A stretch of DNA of 55,766 bases, from contig JAOABU010000039.1 in assembly GCA_026418195.1 (NCBI GenBank), positions 1-55,766 of the forward strand. Direction: 5' to 3'. Shown here piece after piece: positions 23,942-32,828 of the stretch. The notes below the pieces were generated by a model. It saw nothing but the letters and a program-made list of their open reading frames with translations. It did no database searches and had not been told where the DNA came from. The translations under genes and the position numbers were made by a program. Positions within the stretch are counted from its first letter, which is position 1, and each line of letters starts with the position of its first letter. Source of the DNA: Spirochaetota bacterium. GTDB lineage: Bacteria > Spirochaetota > Spirochaetia > DTKZ01.

Positions 23942-24955
23942 TCAGATCCGAACGTCAGTTCCACCGCATCCGCATGATTCCCGTATGATCAAGGGTGCGG
24001 GCAGGATCACGTGAGGACTTGCTAACGGATGTCCTTCAATCAGTTGAATCAACTTCTCCATCGCTAGCGAGCCCATCTCGAGGATCGGTTGACGGACCGT
24101 GGTAAGGGAGGGGTGAATGTATTGGGAAAAAAAGGTATCGTCAAAGCCAGTCAACGCTAGGTCGTTTGGGATTCGGATCCCTTTTGTGCGGCAGTATTGA
24201 AGGATCCCAAGAGCCATTCGGTCGTTGGCAGCAAAGATCGCTTCAGGCTTACAAGAGGATACGATTTCGGACATTATGGAAGATCCGCTTTCTATGGAAT
24301 AATCCCCTCGGAAGAGTCGAACTCGATCCGGATCGAATCCGCACTCTGCCAAACCCAACCGAAATCCATAGTACCGATCGTTGGAATCGATGTTCGTCTC
24401 AGGTCCTGCAAGGAACACAATCTGTTTGAACCCATGATGGAAAAAATGATGAGCCATGGCACGAGCACCACCCACATTGTCTATATGAATGGATGGATAC
24501 TGGGGAAAGGGATTCCCAATGAGGATGAAGGGGATTCCCTCCTGTTCCAATTTTCGGAAGAGTTTCCTGTGCTCTTCTGGTTGGTCCATATTCCGAATGA
24601 TGAACCCATCAGCCCGTTTTTCCTGAATGATTCGATGGGCTTCAGAAAGATAGTTGTAGGAGCGGATAAGAAGGTAGTAGCCCCGACGGGCGGACACTTC
24701 ATCCATTCCCTTTAGAAGGGGATTATAGTAATCTCGCCAGGTTCCTGGTAAAAGAACGGTGATGGTTTTAGTACCGCCACCGGAAAGGGCCCGGGCATGA
24801 CTGTTAGGGTTGTACCCTAACTCCTGAATGGCTTTCTCCACCTTGGCAATGGTAGAGGGTCTGACTCGAGGCTCCTTGTTTAGTACTCTGGATACGGTGG
24901 CACGGGAAACTCCACAATGCCGAGCCACCTCTTCGATGGTAATTTGACGTGTCAT
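23942..24955 (-). CDS. LacI-family transcriptional repressor
   Basis: 337 aa. The N-terminal helix-turn-helix is EEVARHCGVSRATVSRVLN (residues about 7-25), with the hinge and LxxNPNSHARAL region after it; residues about 60-330 are the periplasmic-binding-protein-like effector domain (GFIIRNMDQPEEH, FAANDRMALGILQYC, ALTGFDDTFFSQYIHPSLTTV). The ATG overlaps the stop of the upstream hydrolase gene as ATGA, so it is translated from the same operon as the transporter. It very likely binds the palindrome at 29771-29798 and represses its own operon, being released or strengthened by a small ligand related to the transported compound. The effector is not identifiable. Confidence 0.93.
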   Translation of the reverse strand: MTRQITIEEVARHCGVSRATVSRVLNKEPRVRPSTIAKVEKAIQELGYNPNSHARALSGGGTKTITVLLPGTWRDYYNPLLKGMDEVSARRGYYLLIRSYNYLSEAHRIIQEKRADGFIIRNMDQPEEHRKLFRKLEQEGIPFILIGNPFPQYPSIHIDNVGGARAMAHHFFHHGFKQIVFLAGPETNIDSNDRYYGFRLGLAECGFDPDRVRLFRGDYSIESGSSIMSEIVSSCKPEAIFAANDRMALGILQYCRTKGIRIPNDLALTGFDDTFFSQYIHPSLTTVRQPILEMGSLAMEKLIQLIEGHPLASPHVILPAPLIIRESCGCGGTDVRI

Positions 24956-25806
24956 GGGGAATCCGGGATTTTATACCATTGATACAGGGTCGGGACAATC
25001 ACTTTCCCATTGAACTCCCGACTTGCCTCTTCTCCGGCCGCCTCGATCCCATTGGGATACGCAGCGACCTCGAAGTGGCAGAGGAATAAAAGGTGACTGC
25101 CGCTTTTCTGCGCAGCTATTCCGGCCTGCTGAGCAGAACTATGGGAGGTGTTGGATGGGAGACGATCGTGGGGATATGTGGCCTCGTGAATCAAGACATC
25201 CACTTCTCCAGAAGGTCTCGTTACCTCTGTCCCATGGTGATAGTCTGAAGTATACAGCAATCGAACGGGCTTGACGGGATGCTGGGATCGAAGCCCCTTT
25301 GTCGGGTTCGGGGGTACTGGCGATGGTGGCACTAGGATCTGTACCATCGAGGTCGGGACAGCGTGTTTTCCCGTAAGGAGGGAAAGAGAAAAATCGCTGA
25401 AAAACCTGGTTCCGGACTTCGTTGCCAGAGATTGTCCGTATGCCAGGGAGTCCCCATACTCCAAGGGAAAGGAGAGGGAATTGGGATCCAAGGGGAAGTG
25501 CCGAAGGAGTCTTTCTGCGGTTTCCTGCGTATCCTTCGATGCGATGATCTTTAATGGTTTTTCTCGTTTCATGCAATCTAAAGCTGAAATAAGGGAGGGG
25601 AAAGCTCCTAGATGATCAATGTGGGTATGGGTCAACACCACCGCATCCAGAGTTCTAGGATCCTCCCCGCATTCTAGAAGAGCCTTTACCGGGTTATCCC
25701 CAGTGTCTATGAGGATCCGATAGCCATCGAGGGCTATGAGAAACGAGGTATACCCATTTCCCACCGCAGGAATGGCGCTGGATGTGCCAAAGAATACTAG
25801 GTTCAT
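24952..25806 (-). CDS. RNase Z/PhnP-fold metallo-hydrolase
   Basis: 284 aa, metallo-beta-lactamase superfamily. FFGTSSAIPA at the start and LTHTHIDHLGAFP near residue 58 (HxHxDH) are the fold's signature; DVLIHEATYP near 195 and TSHSSAQQAG near 215, then LFLCHF, complete the metal site in the order seen in RNase Z and PhnP. These enzymes cut phosphodiesters (tRNA precursors or cyclic ribose phosphate). Position within a LacI-controlled transport operon suggests a metabolic phosphodiester rather than RNA. It overlaps the ATPase stop as ATGA and ends in the LacI start the same way. The substrate is inferred loosely. Confidence 0.82.
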   Translation of the reverse strand: MNLVFFGTSSAIPAVGNGYTSFLIALDGYRILIDTGDNPVKALLECGEDPRTLDAVVLTHTHIDHLGAFPSLISALDCMKREKPLKIIASKDTQETAERLLRHFPLDPNSLSFPLEYGDSLAYGQSLATKSGTRFFSDFSLSLLTGKHAVPTSMVQILVPPSPVPPNPTKGLRSQHPVKPVRLLYTSDYHHGTEVTRPSGEVDVLIHEATYPHDRLPSNTSHSSAQQAGIAAQKSGSHLLFLCHFEVAAYPNGIEAAGEEASREFNGKVIVPTLYQWYKIPDSP

Positions 25807-26894
25807 ATCGATTCAGCCGGCACAATGGGCAAACGATCAGGATCGATGCGTACGGTAACCTTGTCTCCTGGTTTTAGGATTCGCTTGGTATCTCCCCGTA
25901 CCCGGATAAATGAACTGCCTAACCGGAAATGGTAATCGATTACCTCTCCAGTGAAGTACGAACTGTCGACTTCGGCCTCGAAGGAGTTCTCAGCAGGGGT
26001 TTTCCCTGATACTGCCCCTATGGGTGAATAGAGTACTTCCACTGCTTCAGGGCGTACGGCAGCGGAAGCCTTTGTTCCTGGTGTAACCCCTCCGCAGGCG
26101 ATACCTCGCAGTTCCCAACCTTCAAAAGTCTTCAGCATGCAGGAATCCCCCTGGATAGTTTGGACTGTCCCTTCTAGGAACGTAGTGGTACCCATAAAAC
26201 CAGCCACGAAACGGTTCGTAGGCCTTAGATAGATTTCCTCAGGTCTTCCATCCTGCATTACCTTCCCGTCCTTCATGATCACGATCCGATCTGAGATGAC
26301 CATTGCTTCTGTTTGATCGTGCGTTACGTAGAGGGTCGTAATTCCCAACCGCTTATGAATCTGGGCAATTTCAAACCGCATCTGTTCCCTAAGAAGGGCA
26401 TCGAGGTTAGAAAGAGGTTCATCTAGAAGGAGTATATCTGGTTCCAGGATGATAGCTCGGGCCAAGGCTACCCGTTGCTGCTGGCCGCCTGATAATTGTC
26501 GAGGATACCGATCCTCATATCCTTCAAGTTTCACTATGGAAAGAACGGAACGTACCTTTTTCCGGATTTCCTCTAATGGGACTTTGCGGAGTTCTAGACC
26601 AAAGGCAAGGTTCTGGAAGACGGTCATATGGGGCCAGAGGGCGTAGTTCTGGAACACCAAACCGATTCCCCGCTTCTCTGGTGGGATGTCGGTGATGTTC
26701 CGATGACCGATGTATATGTTTCCTTCATCGGGCTTTAAGAAACCAGAAACTGAGCGAAGAGTAGTGGTTTTGCCACAGCCGGAGGGACCTAAGAGTGTAA
26801 CTAGCTCTCCATCCTTGATGGTAAGGTTTAACCTATCCAGAGCAGTCACTTTTCCGTACCGGGCTACAAGATTTTCCATTCTAAGTTCTGACAT
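25803..26894 (-). CDS. ABC importer ATP-binding protein (PotA/MalK class)
   Basis: 363 aa. Walker A is [11 protein letters not shown] near residue 40, the signature is [14 protein letters not shown] near 135, Walker [14 protein letters not shown] follows, and the switch histidine is in YVTHDQTEAM. A C-terminal TOBE region (about 240-360) has the beta pattern of PotA, MalK and FbpC proteins. It energises the two permeases encoded just upstream. SD AGGAGGT precedes the ATG. In an operon with a binding protein, two permeases, a metallo-hydrolase and LacI. The transported compound cannot be read from the ATPase. Confidence 0.94.
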   Translation of the reverse strand: MSELRMENLVARYGKVTALDRLNLTIKDGELVTLLGPSGCGKTTTLRSVSGFLKPDEGNIYIGHRNITDIPPEKRGIGLVFQNYALWPHMTVFQNLAFGLELRKVPLEEIRKKVRSVLSIVKLEGYEDRYPRQLSGGQQQRVALARAIILEPDILLLDEPLSNLDALLREQMRFEIAQIHKRLGITTLYVTHDQTEAMVISDRIVIMKDGKVMQDGRPEEIYLRPTNRFVAGFMGTTTFLEGTVQTIQGDSCMLKTFEGWELRGIACGGVTPGTKASAAVRPEAVEVLYSPIGAVSGKTPAENSFEAEVDSSYFTGEVIDYHFRLGSSFIRVRGDTKRILKPGDKVTVRIDPDRLPIVPAESI

Positions 26895-26906
26895 GATCTT
26901 GACCTC

Positions 26907-27740
26907 CTATCCCATTCCTCCGACGTATTCCGCTTTCAGTACCCGCTGGATCAGGAACATGAAAAGAATACTGGGTATAAGGAGGATGAGAGCAATGACC
27001 GAAGCAAACTGCATGTTGTACCCGCTCGAGGAATACAGGGTAAGTGGAAGAGTGTGGACGAAGGGTAGTCCAACGAAAAAGGTTCCTGTAAACTCGTCTA
27101 ACGACGTGATAAACACAAAGACGGAACTCGCCAGTAAGCCCGGTGCCGCTAGGGGGAGGGTAATTCTAAAGAAGGCAACGGGAGCAGATGCCCCTACGCT
27201 TCGAGCAGCTTCCTCCATACTGGGCGGGATGGATCGGAAGGTAGCACTGGTGATCCAGACTCCAAACACTAATCCTACGAGGATGTGGACGATAATCACT
27301 CCCGGCACCGTTCCCGCCAAACCCAATCGAGTGAACATCTGAAGAACGTTCACGAAGATCGGTTGCTGGGGAAAAGCATTAGGCATGAGGAAAAGAAACA
27401 TCACGAAGGTGCCGAACGGAATTTTGTATTTCGCCAGTGCGTATCCCGCAGGGATCGCTAGGGCCATCGCGATGATTACCGTAACAATGGCGATCCCCAG
27501 ACTGAGAAAGAAGGCGGGAACGATGCTCACTGCTCCGATGGCGAGGCTTTTCTCTATCCCGAGGGCCTGTTTCCAGTAAGCGAAACTGATCTCCTGAGGA
27601 AGCGGATGGGGCCAGTACCATTTTTGGGCTATTGACCAGAGAAATAAACTCGACATGGGGCCAAAGATGATAAGAAAGGAAAGGACTAAAAGCACTAATT
27701 CAAACGTCTTGATTAGAATGGGACGATAGTTCAGTTTCAT
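26907..27740 (-). CDS. ABC importer permease, CysW/PotC class
   Basis: 277 aa, about six transmembrane segments. The EAA loop that docks the ATPase is SMEEAARSVGASAPVAFFRI, about residue 185. Conserved LDEFTGTFFVG near 215 is typical of the PotC/PotI branch. The start overlaps the preceding gene as ATGA, with GGGAG upstream. It pairs with the next permease, and the gene order binding protein-permease-permease-ATPase is that of polyamine and Fe-type or sugar-phosphate importers. Confidence 0.92.
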   Translation of the reverse strand: MKLNYRPILIKTFELVLLVLSFLIIFGPMSSLFLWSIAQKWYWPHPLPQEISFAYWKQALGIEKSLAIGAVSIVPAFFLSLGIAIVTVIIAMALAIPAGYALAKYKIPFGTFVMFLFLMPNAFPQQPIFVNVLQMFTRLGLAGTVPGVIIVHILVGLVFGVWITSATFRSIPPSMEEAARSVGASAPVAFFRITLPLAAPGLLASSVFVFITSLDEFTGTFFVGLPFVHTLPLTLYSSSGYNMQFASVIALILLIPSILFMFLIQRVLKAEYVGGMG

Positions 27741-28591
27741 TTGGTTTCTCCCAGTTTTGTCTTCAAGTAGTACCAGGCAGTGAGGAGGACCAACAGATAC
27801 GAAAACACCCCGAGGGCGTTCGCAACTCCAAAGTCCCGAAAGTAGTTGACTCTATGGGCAATGTCTACCGTAATGGTGGTGGGAATTTTCCCACCGATTA
27901 GCATGTAGGGCAACGTGAAGGTTCCCACGATTTGCGAGTAGACCAGTACAAGGGACACCAGAATGCTGGACTTGTTCATGGGAATCAATACCCGGGTGAT
28001 CACTTTCCCCATTCCCGCACCCGCGCTGCGAGCCGCTTCAATATAACTGTTATCGATCATTTGGAATCCCCCATGCATGATGAGTACCGCAAAGGGGACC
28101 TGTTTCCAGAGGAACCCAAAAGAAAGCCCCGCAAAGTTGAACAGTTGAAGGGGTTGTTTTAAGTCGATCAACCCCAATTGTGCTAGGGCTACATTCAGAA
28201 GACCATGGGGAGCCAGGAAACTGTTCATCATTTGAGCTACTACGACAAAGGGGATAAACAGGGGTAGTTTATAGATTGCGGAAAGGATCGTTGTGATACG
28301 GTTCTGCCGAATACGAAAGTATACGGCTATAAGGATGGCTAAAACTGCGGTACAAACGGTGTTGAAGATCGTAACGGTAAAGGTGAAGGCAATATCTTTT
28401 GTATACAAATCGATGGTCTTCAGGTAGTTTTCAAAGGAAAAGGCACCGCTCTTATCCAGGAAGCTACGAACAATAGAGGCTAAAAAGGGGTATGCGTACA
28501 TGAGGAGCATGAAGGTTACTGCTGGTGCCAGTAACATGATATAGGAAGGGACGGTGAGTCCCTTCCTTGTTGCAGAAATTGAAACCTGCAT
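27737..28591 (-). CDS. ABC importer permease, PotB class
   Basis: 284 aa, inner membrane, about six transmembrane helices. The ATPase-docking loop is YIEAARSAGAGMGKVITRVLI near residue 180. Two starts are possible: ATG at 28603 inside the binding-protein gene, or ATG at 28591, which overlaps that gene's stop as TAATG; the second is chosen because it couples translation to the stop codon. Partner of the permease at 26907. Confidence 0.9.
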   Translation of the reverse strand: MQVSISATRKGLTVPSYIMLLAPAVTFMLLMYAYPFLASIVRSFLDKSGAFSFENYLKTIDLYTKDIAFTFTVTIFNTVCTAVLAILIAVYFRIRQNRITTILSAIYKLPLFIPFVVVAQMMNSFLAPHGLLNVALAQLGLIDLKQPLQLFNFAGLSFGFLWKQVPFAVLIMHGGFQMIDNSYIEAARSAGAGMGKVITRVLIPMNKSSILVSLVLVYSQIVGTFTLPYMLIGGKIPTTITVDIAHRVNYFRDFGVANALGVFSYLLVLLTAWYYLKTKLGETK

Positions 28592-29748
28592 TACTTTATC
28601 CATTTTTCGTAGGATTCCAGCATGGCATCGAAGTACTGGGCCAGAGGAAAGGAGAGGCCTTTTTTCTGAAGATCCTGTGGAGTCACATCCTTGTAGATCT
28701 TGTTAAACACTTCTGCGGGTACAGAATCCTTGATATAGTTACCGTCGATTCCTGGATACCAGTTGAATCGCTGCACAATCTCTTTAGCCTGTACCGCAGG
28801 GCTGGTAACATACTCAACAAACTTCTTGGCTATTGCAATATTCCCGGATTTCTTGGGGATCACGAAGAACATGGGCTGCCCAGGCATGCCTGGTTCGGGC
28901 AGGAGAAGGCGGGTCTTGGGATCCATTTTCCCTTCGTTCATGAAGGTGAAAAACATGTCCACCCATACGGGGCCCATCCAGATTTCCCCACGGTTCAGGG
29001 CGTCCAGCGTGCCTACGTTCCCCCCCGTGATCGTCACGTACTTGTTGAACTCCTTCAATTCATTGAATACTTTTTCCCATGTGTTGATTTCCTCTTTTTC
29101 GAAGGGGCCATCTACCGCATACTTCTTGTACTTACCCGTTTCCGCGTACACCCAGCCCACCACAAAGGACACGCCGCTCATCCCTCCCTTGATTCCGTTG
29201 TAACCGAACTTGCCGGGATTCTTTTTAACCCATTCTTTCAGTTCCGCATAATTTTTTGGAGGATCCTTCACCAGGTCAGGATTGTAGGCTAAGGCAGTCT
29301 GGCTGTGGAACATGGGCATTCCAAACCCTTCAATTTTTACTCCCAAAGAAGTCTTCACGAAGGGGGAAGTCACGTACTTCCAAGTTTCCAGTTCCTTCGT
29401 ATAGTTGAGGAGAAGGTCTTTCTCCATGGCCCATTTCATGAAGATCTCGTGAACCATGGCTACATCCACGTCCCACACTTCTTTCTTGGCCTCTGCTTCG
29501 GCTAAGATTTTTTCCAGAATCCGCTGGGATCCTGCGTTTCCTGGACCCGTATGGATGGTAACCACATTCACGTTCGGATACTTCTGCTGGAACCCGGGCC
29601 CTAGAACGTTTTGCCCTAAGGCCAGCATATTGGTATCCCCTGCGGTCATGTAGATCAAACGGGTCTTAGCCGACTCCTTAGCCCCTCCCGCAAAACTTGA
29701 AAAAGCTACTGTAAGGGCTAGGAGGAGTACAAACACGGTTCTTTTCAT
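28591..29748 (-). CDS. Extracellular solute-binding protein, family 1
   Basis: 385 aa. The signal peptide ends at FAGGAKES, with no lipobox cysteine, so the protein is either free in the periplasm or held by an atypical mechanism. The mature fold is a type II binding protein: TRLIYMTAGDTNMLALGQNV near the start, a DVDVAMVHEIFM hinge strand, and LNRGEIWMGPVWVDM near residue 250. The family covers spermidine, iron and sugar-type ligands, so no substrate can be named. SD GGAGGTG precedes the ATG. First gene of the LacI-controlled operon. Confidence 0.9.
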   Translation of the reverse strand: MKRTVFVLLLALTVAFSSFAGGAKESAKTRLIYMTAGDTNMLALGQNVLGPGFQQKYPNVNVVTIHTGPGNAGSQRILEKILAEAEAKKEVWDVDVAMVHEIFMKWAMEKDLLLNYTKELETWKYVTSPFVKTSLGVKIEGFGMPMFHSQTALAYNPDLVKDPPKNYAELKEWVKKNPGKFGYNGIKGGMSGVSFVVGWVYAETGKYKKYAVDGPFEKEEINTWEKVFNELKEFNKYVTITGGNVGTLDALNRGEIWMGPVWVDMFFTFMNEGKMDPKTRLLLPEPGMPGQPMFFVIPKKSGNIAIAKKFVEYVTSPAVQAKEIVQRFNWYPGIDGNYIKDSVPAEVFNKIYKDVTPQDLQKKGLSFPLAQYFDAMLESYEKWIK

Positions 29749-29770
29749 ATCACACCTCCAGTTTGATTTT

Positions 29771-29798
29771 TACATAGTGAGAGCGCTCACACTATGTA
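29771..29798. promoter_or_regulatory. LacI-family operator (28-bp palindrome)
   Basis: The two 14-base halves read TACATAGTGAGAGC and, from the other strand, TACATAGTGTGAGC, differing at one base, with a central GC as usual for LacI-family sites. It begins 8 bp downstream of the -10 of the operon promoter, so it covers the transcription start. The operon's own LacI gene is the obvious binder. Confidence 0.87.
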
Positions 29799-29806
29799 AC
29801 ATTTTG

Positions 29807-29834
29807 ATTATACCATGGCAATGCCTGGTGTCAA
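29807..29834 (-). promoter_or_regulatory. Consensus sigma-70 promoter of the LacI-controlled operon
   Basis: Perfect TTGACA (29829-29834) and TATAAT (29807-29812) separated by 16 bp on the minus strand. Such a strong promoter combined with an operator at +1 implies tight repression and high induced expression. Confidence 0.9.
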
Positions 29835-29879
29835 TGGAAATGAGTATGCAGGTTTTGTTAGAAATCGGTAAGAAAACGG

Positions 29880-29907
29880 TTTATATTGCATCAATTTTTG
29901 GTATACT
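29880..29907 (+). promoter_or_regulatory. Leaderless-type promoter of the HAD phosphatase gene
   Basis: TTTATA (29880-29885), 16 bp, TATACT (29902-29907), then exactly 6 nt (GGCCCC) to the ATG at 29914. The -35 matches 4 of 6. No SD is present. Confidence 0.6.
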
Positions 29908-29913
29908 GGCCCC

Positions 29914-30681
29914 ATGTATATACAGAAAAATTCAGAGATACAGCTTGTGGTATTGGACATAGATGGAGTTCTTACCGACGGAGAATCGGCTCCTTTCGAT
30001 CTGGATTTGTTCAAACAGCTGGCAGATTTAAACCAGCGTTCAAGGGACAAAGGGCTATTGGCAGAAGGGAGAATCGTGCCTCCTGTTACCGTTTGCACAG
30101 GAAGGCCCCAAGCGTACGTTGAAGCGGTACTTCAGGCTCTCCATGCTTCTGTGCCGGGTGTATTCGAAGGGGGTGCAGGGTTATACGTGCCTGAAGGTCG
30201 TCGGAGTATCCCCCATCCAGACATCAAGGAACGTACTCTCATGCGGACGGTACGGAGCACCTTGGAAGAGGAGGTAGAGAGGGATGCTAGTATCTATCTA
30301 CAACCAGGGAAGGAGTTCACCGTTAGCGTGTTTCCCCGAGGTAAGAACACACCGGTGGGGCTTAAAGAGCGAGTGGTGGCTCTGCTAGGAGAAAGAGCTA
30401 AGGAATTGGAACTTTTATATTCTGCTTCCTGTCTTAACATACTGCCTAAAGGAATCCATAAAGGGAAGGGTATAGAGTTCCTTTCTGCCTGGTTGGGAGT
30501 TCCCCTGTCCGCGATACTTGCGGTAGGGGACTCAGAAGTAGATATCCCCATGTTTCAGAAAGTGGGGTATAGAGCAGCTCCGGCCAATGCGACACCCGAG
30601 GTAAAGGCGTTATCCGATTACGTGTCGCCCTTTCATACTGCGCAGGGGCTACGAGACATACTGAATCGATTTAGAGTATAA
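29914..30681 (+). CDS. HAD-superfamily phosphatase, subfamily IIB
   Basis: 255 aa. Motif I is VVLDIDGVLTDG (nucleophile D15, acid D17), motif II TVCTGRP near residue 63, motif III lysine in IHKGKGIEFL near 183, and motif IV LAVGDSEVDIPMF near 205. The C2-type cap lies between motifs II and III. This is the layout of Cof-type sugar phosphatases, mannosyl-3-phosphoglycerate phosphatase and the archaeal-type phosphoglycolate phosphatase. It is divergent from the LacI-controlled transport operon and 66 nt before an aldo-keto reductase, so a role in clearing a sugar phosphate is likely but not shown. The ATG follows the -10 by 6 nt without SD. Confidence 0.87.
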   Translation: MYIQKNSEIQLVVLDIDGVLTDGESAPFDLDLFKQLADLNQRSRDKGLLAEGRIVPPVTVCTGRPQAYVEAVLQALHASVPGVFEGGAGLYVPEGRRSIPHPDIKERTLMRTVRSTLEEEVERDASIYLQPGKEFTVSVFPRGKNTPVGLKERVVALLGERAKELELLYSASCLNILPKGIHKGKGIEFLSAWLGVPLSAILAVGDSEVDIPMFQKVGYRAAPANATPEVKALSDYVSPFHTAQGLRDILNRFRV

Positions 30682-30747
30682 TAGGAAAGTGCGGATTAAA
30701 GTTATAAACCCGTTAATTCTTGTAATAGAAAGGAAAGGGCGAATAAA

Positions 30748-31740
30748 ATGAAAAGGATGCGTATCGGGAAATCGGGAATCGAAGCTTCAGTCGTAGGATT
30801 GGGAGCCTGGGCCATTGGAGGAGACAGCAACTGGGGTCCTAGCGATGATGCAGAATCCATCCGTACGATCCATCGGGCGTTAGATCTAGGAGTCAATCTT
30901 ATAGATACGGCGCCCGCTTATGGATTGGGACATGGGGAAGAGGTGGTGGGAAGGGCATTGAAGGGGAAACGTCAGAGGTACATTCTTGCTACCAAGTGTG
31001 GAATTCGGTGGGATATTTCAGAGGGAGCCCTTCTTTTAGAGCGGGATGGGGTGCGGATTGTTCGGAATACTCGACCTGAACGATTGAAGGAAGAGATCCA
31101 TGCCAGTCTTCGACGTTTGCAGACAGAGTATATCGATATCTATATCGTTCACTGGCAGGAAGTGCCCGAGTTCCCTTGTCCCATCGCGGATACAATGGGA
31201 TTTCTGATGGACCTAAAAAAAGAAGGGAAAATACGAGCCATCGGCGCTAGCAATGTATCCAGGGAACAGTTCCTGGAGTACACTGGGGCCGGTGAACTGG
31301 ATCTGATCCAGGAACGGTACAGTATGCTGCATCGGAAGGCCGAGTCGGTCTTCTTTCCCCTCTGTAAAGAGCATCAGGTTACCTTTCAGGCGTATTCACC
31401 CCTTGAACGGGGGGCTCTGACAGATGCTTTCCTGGAGGGTAGGTTGGAAGTGAAAGGCCTGGCTCGAAGCAAGATCCCCTGGTTCCATGGAGAAGCAGGG
31501 GCCAAATTAAAAGAGGTTCTGTCTGGGTGGAAGCCCCTCTGTGAAAAGTACTCCTGCACACTGACCCAACTAGTGATTGCTTGGACGACTGCACAGGGAA
31601 CGGGATCCAATGTGAACGTCCTATGTGGCGCGAGAACGATCAGCCAGATCGAAGAAAATGCAAAGGGTGGTTCTATTACCCTAGAAAAAATGGATGTGGA
31701 TCGAATGAGGCAGGATATTGAAGCACTCGTACCTGCTTGA
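30748..31740 (+). CDS. Aldo-keto reductase
   Basis: 330 aa, TIM-barrel NAD(P)H oxidoreductase. The tetrad is visible: aspartate in NLIDTAPAYG with tyrosine five residues on, lysine in LATKCGI near residue 81, and histidine in YIVHWQE near 130. The NADP-binding end is ...NVLCGARTISQIEENA. The closest branch by eye is the general oxidoreductase/YdhF-Tas type that acts on sugar or steroid carbonyls. SD GGAAAGGG stands at the right distance. Sixty-six nt after the phosphatase gene, probably co-transcribed, and convergent with the PfkB gene. Substrate not known. Confidence 0.9.
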   Translation: MKRMRIGKSGIEASVVGLGAWAIGGDSNWGPSDDAESIRTIHRALDLGVNLIDTAPAYGLGHGEEVVGRALKGKRQRYILATKCGIRWDISEGALLLERDGVRIVRNTRPERLKEEIHASLRRLQTEYIDIYIVHWQEVPEFPCPIADTMGFLMDLKKEGKIRAIGASNVSREQFLEYTGAGELDLIQERYSMLHRKAESVFFPLCKEHQVTFQAYSPLERGALTDAFLEGRLEVKGLARSKIPWFHGEAGAKLKEVLSGWKPLCEKYSCTLTQLVIAWTTAQGTGSNVNVLCGARTISQIEENAKGGSITLEKMDVDRMRQDIEALVPA

Positions 31741-31833
31741 GGAACGATCTAGTGTAAGGCCATCTGATTTCGCAAAGATAGGGATGGGTATTGGAAGGTG
31801 CGTTGGGAGGGTCAGGCTGCAGGATGGGTCAAC

Positions 31834-32709
31834 TCAACGTGTCGACTGCATCCGATCCTGCACATCCTCTACCGATCCGGTGAAAATACCGGGCTTTTCC
31901 ATCTTGATGCTGGTAAGGGCTGCCGCATACGACACAGCCTCCTGAATGGGGTGGTGTAACCTCCAGTAGAGGTAAGAAGCGAAGCAGGTATCCCCCCTTC
32001 CCGTTCGGCCGGACAGGTTGCGGGGAGTGAAGGGGGCACGGAAAAAATTTCCATCCTTCAGTACGATAACTTCTGTGTTGTGGGTTACCATCACTTCTTC
32101 TGGCCCGTACTTCGCTAGAATTCTCGCAGCTTCCTCCCGATTCTGCTGGCCTGTGAGAACCTCGGCTTCTGCTGCGTCTGTTTTCAAGAACGTGATATGG
32201 GGAAGGATTCCCTCCTTGTTCTCTAGATCCTGGAATCCGAGAGTTCCCCCACCCATGTTCCGCCGCAAAAGCCCCTGAGCATCCACTGCTACTCTATATT
32301 TGCAGGCAAGAGCAGGGATCAGGGTAACGGGGATTTCTCCATAGAAAAGACCCGCTAGATGGAGTACAGAAGTCTGGAAAGGGGGGATTTCGTCCAGCGT
32401 GAAAGGATCTGCCTGGGATAGAAGGGTGACTTTCCTTCGTTCCCGGTCCTCGGAGAAGTACTCGTTTCGAATCGAAGTGCTGGTAGGACTAGGCACAACA
32501 AGGATCTCCACGTTGGGATGTCGCATTACATCCAGAAGGGGTAAATCTTCCTTAGCAGCTTTAGTAATCACTAGAACCTTTGCGCCGGAACGAGCGGCGG
32601 CTGCTGAGGAGTACACTACAGCCCCTCCTAGAAGCCTCTCTTCTTTGCCTCCATACACCATAATGTCTTTCGATACATGACCTATCATGACAATGTCATA
32701 CTGTTTCAT
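31834..32709 (-). CDS. PfkB-family carbohydrate kinase
   Basis: 291 aa, ribokinase fold. The catalytic anion-hole motif is GRTGRGDTCFASY near residue 240, with the base aspartate in GRGD. The N-terminal DIVMIGHVSKDI and GGAVVYSSAAAARSGAKV give the substrate-binding face. ATP-dependent phosphorylation of a sugar, polyol or nucleoside is expected, and the substrate is open. The frame runs to 32727, but AGGAGGG lies 7 nt before the ATG at 32709, so that start is preferred. Divergent from the second importer and convergent with the aldo-keto reductase, so it may be part of the same catabolic set. Confidence 0.9.
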   Translation of the reverse strand: MKQYDIVMIGHVSKDIMVYGGKEERLLGGAVVYSSAAAARSGAKVLVITKAAKEDLPLLDVMRHPNVEILVVPSPTSTSIRNEYFSEDRERRKVTLLSQADPFTLDEIPPFQTSVLHLAGLFYGEIPVTLIPALACKYRVAVDAQGLLRRNMGGGTLGFQDLENKEGILPHITFLKTDAAEAEVLTGQQNREEAARILAKYGPEEVMVTHNTEVIVLKDGNFFRAPFTPRNLSGRTGRGDTCFASYLYWRLHHPIQEAVSYAAALTSIKMEKPGIFTGSVEDVQDRMQSTR

Positions 32710-32751
32710 CAGATACCCTCCTACCATAAAAAAAAAGATTCGACAATCTGC

Positions 32752-32780
32752 TTGCGTGTTGGTTGGAATAGGGTTATCAT
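32752..32780 (+). promoter_or_regulatory. Promoter of the second importer operon
   Basis: TTGCGT (32752-32757), exactly 17 bp, TATCAT (32775-32780). The operator-like site at 32787-32798 starts 6 bp downstream, over the predicted transcription start. Confidence 0.65.
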
Positions 32781-32786
32781 AATGGG

Positions 32787-32798
32787 GTAAACGTTTGC
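32787..32798. promoter_or_regulatory. LacI/CcpA-type operator candidate
   Basis: GTAAACGTTTGC has the central AAACGTTT of LacI-family sites, with one mismatch in the six-base arms. It differs from the operator at 29771, so a different family member (not in this window) probably binds. Confidence 0.6.
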
Positions 32799-32828
32799 AC
32801 GCTTAAACAATTCAAGAGGAGGTTTCAT

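Noticed and set aside
29873-29890. AAACGGTTT before the HAD phosphatase gene as a LacI-type operator
   Set aside because: Only four clean bases per arm and no match to the operator at 29771.
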